A stretch of DNA of 64,000 nucleotides, taken from Ampullaceana balthica (lineage: Eukaryota; Mollusca; Gastropoda; Lymnaeidae). Position numbers and translations under genes: made by a program. Location: assembly GCA_944989445.1 (NCBI GenBank), contig CALYLW010000169.1, positions 642,811 through 706,810 on the forward strand, given 5' to 3'. The notes beneath the pieces are model-generated. The model saw only the letters and a program-made list of their open reading frames with translations. It did not search any database and was not told the origin of the DNA. Position 1 is the first letter of the stretch. Every line of letters begins with the position of its first letter. This document shows, piece after piece, positions 51,340 to 62,409 of the stretch.

Positions 51340-51390
51340 TAAACACGTAAACCTTTCGGCTAAAGCCTTCATCAGAAACGTACATAACAT
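51340..51390 (-). ncRNA. Hammerhead-ribozyme-like motif, orphan
   Basis: Minus strand: CTGATGA (51375-51369), a 3-bp stem GGC/GCC with TTTA loop, then GAAA (51357-51354). This is the core arrangement of the minimal hammerheads known from Penelope-like elements. The outer stems (TACGTTT and TTTACGTGT) pair only partly and stem III would be very short. Penelope-like tail phrases (AATAAAGCTTT, TTTGTTTGTGTATC) lie at 51522-51570. Confidence 0.5.
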
Positions 51391-52691
51391 ATATTACATA
51401 ACGTACTATACCATGAGAAAAAAAATAATTAAGCAAAGATTTAGGAAATAACAAGAGAAAAGAAAAACAGATGGGCGCAATCACTTCACAAAACCTTTAC
51501 TTGTGTATTAGTATTAATCCTTTTAATAAAGCTTTCATTTAATGTTTTGTTCGCACACTTTTGTTTGTGTATCATGAATTTTATTTAAAAGCTTTATCGC
51601 AGTACCATTCTATATGATGTGTTGCAAGTGAGAGCGTATTTGATTGAAACTATTGAACACTTGATCGAAAGAGGTCACACTTCTTATTAAATTAGAATGT
51701 CCAGAACCGTCAACGATTGATTCTTACTACGAAAAACCGGTCTTTAATTCCAGCGGTGTGTGTACAGATACTACTGGCGTAACGTATCTATTCGGTGCGA
51801 GTTGGTGCGTGTTGGATTGCTATTGGCGCGCTTTACGTTGTTGTGTCACAGAGATAAGCGTGTTAGCTTATACTACTAATCAAAACAACACATGGAAGCG
51901 GTATTTAACAGCCGATCTGAATTGTCGAGGGCACTGGCAATAGAGTAGTCAGTGACCGTTAAAATCAGTAATAAATCTGGAGAGGTAGTTTCTTATAAGA
52001 TATTCCAATTGAAAAGTATAATTCAGTTTATTACATTGTCGATTGCATAATAAACTTACATGTAGGCCTAACATGAAAAAATGATTAGTTTACTTTTTCA
52101 TCTTTAACTTTTTAGTTTGCTCCACAAAAATACATTTCTGGGTTAAGATCAAATTTTTACTTCATTAATTTTTCCCCCTCCACTACTAGTAGTCTAATAA
52201 GTAGTGAGTCCCGACCAAAGGCCTTAGTGGCGTAACTAGTATTTGTTGTGTATTGAGAAGGACAGACTATCGGGGTCTGATGACTACCCACTCCCCCCCC
52301 CCACACACACTATTCCCATATAAGAGCAATTGCGCTAAACGGACATATTTTTTAATCCTCGGCCGGAATAAATAGAAAATGCTAAAACTTTAAATTTCCA
52401 TTTTTTTTAACGAACCGAGATTAAAGCCAAACTGCATCGTGGTTCACTATTTTAAACATGTGTAATGTTGGCTGCATGTGTGTCAGATCTCTGTGTTAGA
52501 TCGCTGTGTTGCTTGTATGTTGTATGTGTTGGGTTTAAATTTGCTTTTAAGTTTTTGTTTTTAATCCTCTGAATTCAGTCTTTGTGTTGGGATTCTCCTA
52601 TATCACCTGAATTTGAGTCCCCAAAACAAAATTATAATTTTTTTGAAAGCTAGATTTTTGTTTTTTATTTCTTTATAAAATGTACAATACT

Positions 52692-54889
52692 ATTACTTTG
52701 TTGTAACAAACTTTCTTCTTACATCTACAAATAATACAGGTACAAAAGTTAGGCTATTTGCTGATGATTGTATAATCTATAGAACAATAAAATCAGAACA
52801 AGATAGCAAAATTTTACAAATAGCCCAGTAGAAGAAATTTGGAAAGATATAAAAACAAATCTAAAAACTATAATGGATGAGAATGTTCCAACAAAACTAA
52901 CATCAAATAAAATTAACAAATGCTGGTTCAATTCTAGATTGAAAAAGCTATGCAAACTAAAAGAGAACTTATTTAAGAAATATAAAGCTACCAATTCATA
53001 TAGGATACACAAAAAATACTTAAAGATTAAACACTTGACACAAAAACTTAGTCGGAACCTCCAAAATGAATATATAAACAATGTAATTACCAAAGATAAC
53101 AATAAAAACTTATGGTCCTTTATCAAATCTAAAAAAATGGAACCTTCAGGAATAGCCACACTAAAAGGCTCAAATAATAAAACCTATAATGATAATGAAA
53201 CTAAAGCTAATATCCTTAACACATATTTTGCATCATCTTTTTCTGCCTCAGGCGACAAGGAAGTTTTAATAAATTTAAATAAAATGGAGGAAATAGGTAA
53301 CATAACTGTAGATGAGATAGGTATACATTCACTCCTAAAAAACTTAAAAATAAACAAAGCTACTGGCCCAGATGATTTGCCTGCAAGATTATTAAAAGAA
53401 CTAAGCAATGAACTGTCCCCAATCCTTGTAGTTCTCTTTCAAGCCTCTCTAAACCAGGGTAAAGTGCCCCAGGATTGGAAATTAGCTAATGTAAGTCCAC
53501 TCTTTAAGAAAGGGGATAAATCAGACCCTGGTAATTACAGGCCTGTATCACTTACTAGTATCACCTGTAAATTACTAGAACACATAATATATAGTAGAAT
53601 AGTTAACCACCTTGACAAATATAATGCCCTATGCCCACATCAACACGGCTTTAGAAAAAACAGATCATGTGAAACACAATTAATAGGTTTAATAGATGAA
53701 CTATCAAAAGGCTTGGACAAAAATGATCAAATAGATACAATATTACTAGACTTCTCAAAAGCATTTGACAAAGTTCACCATCTTAGTTTACTTAAAAAAC
53801 TTAACTACTTTGGAATCTCAGGTTCCTTACATCACTGGATCCAAGACTTCCTTTTGGGCAGGGAGCAAACTGTAATAATTAATGGATCTAAATCTGCACC
53901 AATAAAGGTTAACTCAGGAGTTCCACAAGGAACTGTGCTAGGTCCCTTACTCTTTTTAATTTATATAAATGATTTACCCAACAACATCTCAACAGGTACA
54001 AAAGTTAGGCTATTTGCTGATGATTGTATAATCTATAGAACAATTAAATCAGAACAAGATAGCAAAATTTTACAAAAAGACTTAGATGAATTGATAAAAT
54101 GGGAAACTAACTGGAGTATGTCTTTCCATCCAGAAAAGTGTCAACTGTTAAGAGTAACAAAGAAAAAGAAACAAATAAATTCAAAATATTACATTCATGG
54201 AAAAGAACTGACCCAAACTAAAGATGCAAAATACTTAGGAGTCTTAATAAATGAGAAACTATCATGGAATCCCCATGTCAATGAAGTTATTAAAAAATCA
54301 AACAAAACCTTAGGCTTTATAAAAAGGAACTTTAACAAATGTAATAGAGATATAAAACTAAAATGCTACCTCACTTTGGTGAGACCTGCACTAGAATATG
54401 CATCTTCTGTATGGGACCCATCCACCAAAGAAAACATTGATAAACTAGAACAAATTCAAAAAAGAGCTGCCAGATTCATTACTGGAGAATATTCGAAACT
54501 GACAAGAGTAACACCATTAGTTAAATCATTAAACCTTGAAACACTAGAGGATAGAAGAACCAAGAGCAAAGTAGTAATCATACATAAAGCAATTAATTCT
54601 AATTTAGAAATACAACACAAAGATAACTTAATACAACCCTCAGATAGACATAAGGATAAAAACACCTTTCTTATTCCGTATGCAAGAACAAACACATACA
54701 AGTTTTCCTTCTTCCCGTCCGGAATTCGGGCGTGGAATGGGTTGCCTGAAGAATCCAGGAAAACCAACACTTTATCAACATTTAAATCTCTAATAAAAAT
54801 GCAGGACTAAACACAAACCATAGATAAGCGTAGGACGCAATAATCTTCTGTATAGAAGGAGCGTCTGTAAACAGATAAGATAAGATAAG
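52692..54889 (+). mobile_element. LINE (non-LTR retrotransposon), 5'-truncated and rearranged
   Basis: 2.2 kb between perfect 8-bp duplications ACAATACT (52684-52691 and 54890-54897). Holds a long reverse transcriptase ORF and ends with a hairpin (CTTCTGTATAGAAG) and (GATAA)n. The 5' end lacks the endonuclease region and starts with a displaced copy of an internal segment (52736-52820). The close match to the 12-kb copy suggests recent activity. Confidence 0.95.
52873..54810 (+). CDS. LINE reverse transcriptase (645 codons, N-terminally truncated)
   Basis: Domains in order: a basic N-terminal stretch (residues 1-140), then the reverse transcriptase. It shows KATGPDDLPARLLKEL, NYRPVSLTSITCKLLEH, HQHGFRKNRSCETQL, LLDFSKAFDKVHH, SGVPQGTVLGPLLFLIYIND and the catalytic FADDCIIY (first Met counted as 1, about residue 385). 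A C-terminal part has [10 protein letters not shown] and [10 protein letters not shown] followed by a NGLPEE-type ending. This layout is of the CR1/Jockey group. The ORF is uninterrupted. The upstream apurinic endonuclease is absent, so this copy is incomplete; the Met at 52873 may not be the natural start. Function in intact elements: copies element RNA into DNA at a nicked target. Confidence 0.92.
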   Translation: MDENVPTKLTSNKINKCWFNSRLKKLCKLKENLFKKYKATNSYRIHKKYLKIKHLTQKLSRNLQNEYINNVITKDNNKNLWSFIKSKKMEPSGIATLKGSNNKTYNDNETKANILNTYFASSFSASGDKEVLINLNKMEEIGNITVDEIGIHSLLKNLKINKATGPDDLPARLLKELSNELSPILVVLFQASLNQGKVPQDWKLANVSPLFKKGDKSDPGNYRPVSLTSITCKLLEHIIYSRIVNHLDKYNALCPHQHGFRKNRSCETQLIGLIDELSKGLDKNDQIDTILLDFSKAFDKVHHLSLLKKLNYFGISGSLHHWIQDFLLGREQTVIINGSKSAPIKVNSGVPQGTVLGPLLFLIYINDLPNNISTGTKVRLFADDCIIYRTIKSEQDSKILQKDLDELIKWETNWSMSFHPEKCQLLRVTKKKKQINSKYYIHGKELTQTKDAKYLGVLINEKLSWNPHVNEVIKKSNKTLGFIKRNFNKCNRDIKLKCYLTLVRPALEYASSVWDPSTKENIDKLEQIQKRAARFITGEYSKLTRVTPLVKSLNLETLEDRRTKSKVVIIHKAINSNLEIQHKDNLIQPSDRHKDKNTFLIPYARTNTYKFSFFPSGIRAWNGLPEESRKTNTLSTFKSLIKMQD

Positions 54890-55200
54890 ACAATACTGTC
54901 TCATTTGGTGGGGTGTCGAGCACAATCTACCCCGCCCCCCCCCCGGTGGGGAGGGCAGCCAAGAGACAAAACAAAACAAAACAACTGGGTACAAATTTTG
55001 ATGAGCGCAAAGACACTAAACGTAACATTTCACAGTTTTCTACTTGTTTTATTAGAGCTAAACAAATATCACCTTCATATAGTGTTGCCAGACACGTGGA
55101 CACCAAAAGGAAGACATAACTACAAAACAATAAATAGAGGTAAAAAAAAGATTTTTTAAAACAACGTTTTTATAAGTGATCTAAAAAGAAGAAAATCAGT

Positions 55201-55480
55201 GGACGCGGTGGTGGTCGAGTGGCAGCGCACTGGACTGTCGTACCGATGGTCACGGGTGAAGGCAAGGGTTTTTCCCGGGGCCTAGGGCGTCCCTGAGTCA
55301 CCCCGCTCCGAATGGGTACCTAACACTACATAGTTAGGCGGCTGGGTAATGCGTGGAACCCACAAAGCCGTGGCCTGTGAGCGCTGCATCACTTGCCAAA
55401 ACAGATCATCTGTCATGGTCTGTGGACGCAACTATCTTCTGCATAGAAGAAGCGTCTGTATAGATAAGACAAGATAAAAC
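55201..55480 (+). mobile_element. tRNA-derived SINE family A with B-box deletion
   Basis: Same body and tail as the other copies. The internal promoter is altered: an extra GTG before the A box, and about 12 nt missing where the other copies have TTCGAATCCGTG, so the B box is gone. Confidence 0.92.
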
Positions 55481-55739
55481 AAAATAATTTAAAATGTATA
55501 TGTTCAAGTACTTTGATTAAATATGACTAAAAACGTGGGGAGGGTGTTTGGTATAAAAGTTAAAGGGAGATCTATAAGTGAGAGAATGAGTGAACTGCAT
55601 ATGTTAAACCTCATAAGCGCCCGCCCCACGTTTTTGCCTTCTAAAATATAAATATTCTATTTATTTTACCATCAGCGTCCGCCCAACAGCGATGAGGTCA
55701 CGGGGTGAACTCGGCACGTGAAATTGAACTACAGCAGAC

Positions 55740-55940
55740 GGATATAGAGATAAACTAAAAAATGCAATAATTTAATTGCGGTACTTTCGGTCGATCTGAA
55801 ATTTTGATACAATGCATTGTCATCCAAGATCTATCTGTGGTAAAATTTTGAGCTCTCTAGGACCACCAGAAGTAGTTTAATTTTACGTTGGCAAATTTGA
55901 AAAATTGCGGACAGACACGAAAGCAAGTTAATAAAAACTT
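55740..55940 (-). mobile_element. Repeat family D, diverged fragment
   Basis: CAATAATTTAATTGCGGTAC, TCGATCTGAAATTTTGATAC and a final AAGCAAGTTAATAAAAA echo the left third of family D. Confidence 0.55.
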
Positions 55941-56094
55941 GGTAAATAGAGGGCGACAAATGAGGAGATTTTGAATATTTCACTTGAGTCGTCCCGGATT
56001 AAACTCACAGTCAGTACAATTTTATTGTAATAAGGAAGCAGGAAGTGAATGCAGATGGAGCGGTCCTGCGTTCTTGGGGCAAGGGGTTGGCAAA

Positions 56095-56387
56095 GGGACG
56101 CGGTGGTCGAGTGGCAGCGCACTGGACTGTCGTACCGATGGTCACGGGTTCGAATCCGTGTGAAGGCAATGGTTTGTTCCCGGGGCCTAGGGCGTCCCTG
56201 AGTCACCCCGCTCCGAATGGGTACCTAACGCGGCTGGGCAATGCGTGGAACCCACAAAGCCGTGGCCTGTGAACGCTGCATCACTTGCCAACAGATCATC
56301 TGTCATGGTCTGTGGACGCAAATATCTTCTGCATAGAAGGAGCGTCTGTATAGATAAGATAAGATAAGATAAGAAGATAAGATAAAT
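56095..56387 (+). mobile_element. tRNA-derived SINE family A
   Basis: Intact A and B boxes (TGGTCGAGTGG, GGTTCGAATCC), body, hairpin tail and GATAA repeats. Lacks about 13 bp of the TACATGTTGTTAGG segment in the body. Confidence 0.93.
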
Positions 56388-57574
56388 ATCTTCACGCATC
56401 GCAGGCCGAGGCGGCACTGGCCCTAACTCCGCTATTGATTAAATTAACCTCCATTGAACAGTGTAGCAACCCTACCCCACCCCATTTCTTTGACCAGTGT
56501 AACATACACAAATAAAGAAATCATTCGTTACTCGCGTCCCAACAATAAATCCGCCTGACAGTCGGACACGTTGATACCTGACATATAGCAGGTGGCTAAC
56601 AACACGGACCTTCCCGCTCAGAAATACTCTATAGGTCTACGTTAGCATGTCGAGTGGACAATAGCTCTCTGACCGCTAGCCTAGAGATAAAGGTCATTGT
56701 TCTCAAGAACCAAACGGCTTTATCGCTTCTCTCTAAGTATACAGGATTTTTTTAAAAAAAAATTTAAAAAAATTTGCACCGCGAAGCGATAGTAAAATTA
56801 TAAAAAAAATAATTCAGGAATGATATTATCTCTGTGCTACTTTCTTTTTTTTTAAAAAGATGCATGCCAGCTTTTTTTCCCCCCTTCTTATTTTTTTCCC
56901 ACTTAAAGTGGAAAATATAAATTTAAAAGGGAATGTCACCTTATAATGAAATCGGTTTATGGACAATAAATTTTGCCAGTTTACATATAGTGCGTCTCAA
57001 TTCCATATGTTTAATTGAATGGAATTCATATTTGTAGAAGTTAGATCATGATTTGTATCGTTTTGAAACGCTACCATTTAATTAGCCGGGCCCGTCCGTC
57101 CGTCTTATTATCAGAATCACAGCCCCCAATACTTGTTTTTGGCTAAACTCTTACGTTTGTGGATACTAGTTTATCCCTTTGTGCTGACAGGTTGGGCCTA
57201 CAATTTCATCTATTGCGGGGCTGGGACGTCATACGTTATAAGAAGACCATGTACAGAGAGAGCTTGCATGCAGAGACGTATGTACGTAAGGGGCTAGAAG
57301 CCCACATTGTAGTGATATGAAAAATGGCATAATTAACGGTAGGTATTTCTGATAATACACGAATAAATTGATGATAACACTAGAATTATTTTAATGGCAA
57401 AAGAAGCGTTAAAGAAAAATCTAACTTTAAAAAAAAATAAATTAAAAAAAAATAATAATAAGAATAATAATTTTCAGTAAAGTTTTGAATATTTGAGCGC
57501 AGTGAGCAAGCTGAATTAGCTTGGGCAATTAGAGCTAAAAAAGAAAGCTTTATAATCATAATTGTAGGTTATTA
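56388..57574. other. Intergenic, no recognised feature
   Basis: AT-rich non-coding DNA with poly-A and poly-T runs near 56750-56880 and 57420-57470. Confidence 0.5.
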
Positions 57575-57832
57575 AGGGGCCGTCCATAAAGTACGTCACA
57601 CTATTTTTGACAATTTTACCCCCCCCCTGTCACAAACTGTCACAAATCTAGGAGCCCCCCCCCCTTAAGTACGTCACACTTTCGAAAAAAAAATTGTTTT
57701 TTTATTAACAAAATAATTAAATTTTAATATAAAACAGCGTGACGTTATACATGGCCGTACCCCCCTCCCCCTGTCACAGACTGTCACACTTTCTTACACC
57801 CCCTCCCCCCTCTGGAGCGTGACGTACTTTAA
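57575..57832. mobile_element. MITE of the GGCCGTCC family, right end lost
   Basis: GGGGCCGTCCATAAAGTACG at the left; CGTGACGTACTTTA near the right mirrors it but the GGACGGCC end is missing. The same C-rich CTGTCACAAA blocks as in the 45.7-kb copy. Confidence 0.7.
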
Positions 57833-58721
57833 GTTAAATATTTGGTAAATTTTGAAAACGTTCTGACAGTAGTTTAATTTATGTACAACAAAGGTGGAAG
57901 TGATCTTAAATAAAGGAGTACAGCGACTTTGCTATACGCATTTCTGTAAAGAATTTAAACCAACGGTGAATTAAGATTTGCATGTATAGAAATAGTGAGA
58001 AACTGAAATGCACCTTGAAAAATAAATAACAAACAGAATTTATTACTGTCGTGCACACATTTTCTTCCTAAATAAAAAAAAATTATCAGGCTTAGCCATG
58101 AAGACGTTAAAACCCAATTATTTCAAAGTATCCGTGACAACGACTAACTTCTCCCATGGTGACATAACCACGACGCATTGGATCAGCCCAGGGTAATGTT
58201 GGATGTCACCGATAGCTCGTAATCAGACATTTTCGAGGAATCAAAATGAATTTGCCAGCAGATATCTACAAAGACGTGTTGACACAACTGTATCATTATG
58301 TCGGGCCATAACACATGGTTAACGGCTTTCAGATAAGGCCGCGAAGAGGATCTCTAATTCAAATCAATAAACCTATTCTTTGGTTATTGTCGTCTCGGTA
58401 GTCAGTCTTGAATTAATCGTTTAATGGGAACGTTTCACGACCATTCAATATCTAATTGTATACAAGTGTTTGCAGAGAGAGTATCGGCTCTACGTGGCCA
58501 GTATTTACTTTTATGGTTATTTTAAATACCGCTATTTTCACGAAGTTTATTTCTTCTCTTTTGTCGAGGTCGGACTAAACGGGGTGGGGGCGAGGGGGGG
58601 AATTTTACTTTAAGTCTAACAGCTGTTAAAAATTAGTTGTAGTTGTATGTTTCTTTTTTCCCCTTTAAAATGAAATGAATTCCGTAAAACTTGAATGGAT
58701 CAGCCAAATAAAAATAATAAA

Positions 58722-58917
58722 TCTTCGATACAGAAGATGACCGCGTCCTACGCAGCATTCGCAGGCCATGGCTACGAGGGACCGCGCTATTCCAAGTCGC
58801 CTTTTGTTTCCCCTCAGGGAAAGCCTTGGTCCATGAAAAAAAAATCCTTGCCATCACGGAGATCCGAAACCGTGACCCTCGTTACGCAAGCCGAGCGCGC
58901 ATGCCAATCGACCACCG
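58722..58917 (-). mobile_element. tRNA-derived SINE family A, diverged copy
   Basis: CATTCGCAGGCCATGGCTAC and ATGCCAATCGACCACCG correspond to the body and head of family A in minus orientation; the tail is shortened. Confidence 0.75.
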
Positions 58918-59122
58918 TAAATCATATTGAATTTCAGTAAAAATCAAAACATAAAAATTAATTCTACTCGATGTTAATAAACGAGTGTCAGGATGTAACT
59001 CATTAGCTGATGACCACCGGATAATTTGTACAGAATTTACTGTGCTCATCACGTGTAACGAACTTTGACCCCCATAACTTTATGGCCCGCCAGGTGATTC
59101 TCAAAAAACCGGCCCAATCTTC

Positions 59123-59625
59123 ATGGCTGACCCTCTAACTCAGCAAGTCTTAAAAAAACATCCCCTCTTTGCTTTCCGCAGGGATAGGAGTCTAAAAGAT
59201 ATACTTGTAAGTAGTTACCTTCCTACTAGGAAAGCACACATTGGAACAAAAGGTTGCACCAGTAACCGTTGCAATACTTGTCCTTATGTACTCGAAATTG
59301 ACAGAATTTCTATCTCTCTTGAACAATTTAAAATAAAAGATGGTTTCGCCTGCACAAGTCGCAACGTGATTTATGCAATTCTTTGCAAGAGGTGTAATAA
59401 AAATCTACGTGGGTGAGACAGGTCGTCGTCTGGGAGATCGGTTTAGAGAACACCTGTACACTATAAATAAACAGGCTCTATGTCCTAAACATTTCAACAG
59501 TGCTTATCATGGCGGGATTTCAGATATTGAAGTTACTGGGATTTTTTATGCGATAGGATCTACATGGAAAATATATTTATAAAATGATTTGGTTCGTTTG
59601 CCCCAAATGGATTAAACCAAATTCA
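59123..59625 (+). pseudogene. Penelope-like element fragment with GIY-YIG endonuclease domain, frameshifted
   Basis: First frame: KKHPLFAFRRDRSLKDILVS, then GCTSNRCNTCPYV and NVIYAILCKRCNK. One extra A in an AAAAA run near 59400 breaks the frame; the next frame continues KIYVGETGRRLGDRFREHLY and KHFNSAYHGGISDIEVTG. The Cys-rich motif plus the VIYAI and KIYVGET pair is the GIY-YIG endonuclease end typical of Penelope-like retroelements. The reverse transcriptase part is absent. A later short frame (APNGLNQIHN) resembles the usual C-terminal PxGLN ending. Confidence 0.88.
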
Positions 59626-59839
59626 CAATTATACGTAACCGTGGAATATTTTTTTCTTCCATTTGTGGGTTTACTATAACTTTTGATACGTCCTTCCTTT
59701 TCTTATATCTTTTATCTTTAGTAAGTAATTTTGCTAATCTTTCTTCTTTTCGTTTCTGTGTTTTTATCTTTACTTAATTATTATTTTTCCACGACATAGC
59801 AAGTATTATATAATGTAAATTTTTATTTTAATACTTGTG

Positions 59840-59945
59840 AAAATTATTTGTACTGATGAAGGCATTAACTGAATCGTCTACTTTTGTATATAAATGACCT
59901 GTAGTCAATTAATAAAGCTTTAATTTATTGTTTTGGTCACGCAAT
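59840..59945 (+). ncRNA. Degenerate hammerhead-like motif in the Penelope-like 3' region
   Basis: CTGATGA at 59853-59859, AGGC, then GAAT where the core needs GAAA, so it is probably inactive. Followed by AATAAAGCTTTAATTTATTG and TTCGTTTGTGTATC, also seen at 51.52 kb. Confidence 0.45.
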
Positions 59946-60243
59946 TCGTTTGTGTATCTTTATTTTTTAACGACCTTTGAGCATCTCTCAGGAAATTTGT
60001 AGAGATTTGTCATATTTACTTTAAAACTGCACTCCAGAAACGGGTCATTGTCTACAAAGTAGCGTGGACATGGAAATGTTCTCGGACGTAAGAGTCGAGC
60101 TGCTCAGCCAACAATAACATTTTTGTTCACGAACTCTCTGTTTGTGGACAATTGTTTATCTTTCTGTGTTGACAAGTTGGGTTAAAAATCTGAACTGTTT
60201 CGGAATGGGGGTGGGGGAGGGCATCAATAATTAAAAGACCATA

Positions 60244-60311
<68 letters not shown>

Positions 60312-61020
60312 TTACTTGTAGAGGCGTACCTAAGGAGTCATAAGCTCAAGACTTTAATGACATTGTTTAATAGGATTTATTTAATTTGTCTTGTTGAAAA
60401 CATTGGATTCAAAAGTTGAGGGGGGCGTCAAAAATTAAGATTTCCTCCTGTCACAAAACACGCTTCTGTTCAGGTAGGTCAGCAATAAATGTACTGAGCA
60501 GGAAAGAGTACATGGACTTAAGTCTAGTTAAACAACAACACCAACAACAAACAAACAGAAGCTGTATAAGTTTAAAATGTTGGCAGGAAGCAAAACTGCA
60601 TTTTCGAGTGTGCAGATGATGAGGCTTAATGTATTAATTTATTGTTCAGTACTGGAAAAACAAAAACATATTTAAAAAACAAATGTTTATGGGGATAATT
60701 TTTGCATAGATGATAAAACAATCACATAATATAAGTGATAACTCAAATAAAAGAATCGTAACAATTTAATGTCAAAGTGGTCCTAAAAAGTGACCTTATT
60801 GGGTTTCTGTACAATTTCAAATATGCTTCATAAGTACATATGTCACTGACCGCATATTTCTTTGTAAAACTTTGTAAATACATACATTTTAATATCTAAG
60901 GCCGGTAAGTTAGCGATTTTCTTACATTTGGTAAAGACGAAAAGAATAAAACAAAACAAAAATCCCTTTTACTAACTTATCGTAATATTCGTATACTCCC
61001 AGGAAAACAAAACATATTAA
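59946..61020. other. Intergenic, (GA)n at 60245-60310
   Basis: A pure GA/AG microsatellite of about 65 bp, otherwise no recognisable feature. Confidence 0.6.
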
Positions 61021-61023
61021 CTA

Positions 61024-61495
61024 GGGCAGTTTGAAAATGTGTACAATACAGACGTTATAATGATGTACTATACAGACGTTATAATGATGTACAATACAGA
61101 CGTTATAATGATGTACAATACAGACGTTATAATGATGTACAATACAGACGTTATAATGATGTACAATACAGACGTTATAATGATGTACAATACAGACGTT
61201 ATAATGATGTACAATACAGACGTTATAATGATGTACAATACAGACGTTATAATGATGTACAATACAGACGTTATAATGATGTACAATACAGACATTATAA
61301 TGATGTACAATACAGACATTATAATGATGTACAATACAGACGTTATAATGATGTACAATACAGACGTTATAATGATGTACAATACAGACGTGATAATGAT
61401 GTACAATACAGACGTTATAATGATGTACAATACAGACGTTATAATGTTGTACAATACAAACGTTATAATGATGTACAATACAGACATTATAATGA
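61024..61495. repeat. 24-bp minisatellite, about 19 copies
   Basis: Unit TGTACAATACAGACGTTATA plus ATGA. Copies differ mostly at GACGTT versus GACATT. 24 bp is 8 codons, so both strands show long spurious frames. Confidence 0.97.
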
Positions 61496-61656
61496 TGCTT
61501 TGACCGACACTGGCTTTGTTACGATAAACTTCTTGAACATAAATAATAGAAAAATATATATTTACTTGAATGGCTATTTAAAAAAAAATATTTAAATCCT
61601 AAGATATTGTTCGTGTTGTGCACGCGAATGTAAATTTTGGTTCATAATAAGAAAAA

Positions 61657-62150
61657 CCCGTAAAAAACCAAGTTTTTGACTATAAATCCTTTATGTACGA
61701 GAAGTAACTAAAATAATGTTCATTATAATACGCAGCGCCAGACCATCCAGAAATACAAAATTGCAGTTGTGTCGTAAAACATGTTTAATATAATGCGCAC
61801 CGATCAGGAATATGTTTATAAAAAGAGCTGTCAATAAAATACGCACCTTATTGCGCGACAGAAAGGTTGTTCAATATAATACGCACCGCGACGCTCTATC
61901 TCAAAAAATAGCATGATACATAGGAATAAATAAAATAATATAAAAAATCAATAATTTAATTACGGTACATGCGATCGATCTGAAATTTTGATACATCGTT
62001 TTTATCATCGGTACGAAACTGCCTGCAAAATTTCAGCTCGCTATCTTGCGAGCAAGGGGGTTAAAAATCGATCAAAAGTTTTGGCGACAAGCAAGCAAGC
62101 AAGGTCGGTCGGTCGGCCGCAGACACCACGAGTTAATATAAAGGATTTAA
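61657..62150 (-). mobile_element. Repeat family D, full-length short copy
   Basis: From AAGTTTTTGACTATAAATCC to CACGAGTTAATATAAAGGAT, with four CGCASCG-type motifs, and a GGTCGGTCGGTCGG run near the right end. Confidence 0.75.
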
Positions 62151-62257
62151 AAATTGCATCGACTCATGTGCATTAAGAAAATGAACGGTAGACTATAAAA
62201 ATTAGATTCTAAAGGTCTTCATTCTAAATTAAGTTAGAATGTATGTGTGTCTGTGTG

Positions 62258-62325
<68 letters not shown>

Positions 62326-62326
62326 T

Positions 62327-62365
<39 letters not shown>

Positions 62366-62405
62366 AGAGAGTGAGAAAGAGAGAGAGAGAGAGAAAGAGG
62401 GAGAG
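62258..62405. repeat. (GA)n microsatellite
   Basis: About 150 bp of GA repeats with scattered AAAG and GTGAG interruptions. Confidence 0.97.
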
Positions 62406-62409
62406 TGTG

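Noticed and set aside
61039..61503. 154-codon repetitive frame MYNTDVIM
   Set aside because: 24-bp tandem repeat, open on both strands; nothing else supports a gene.
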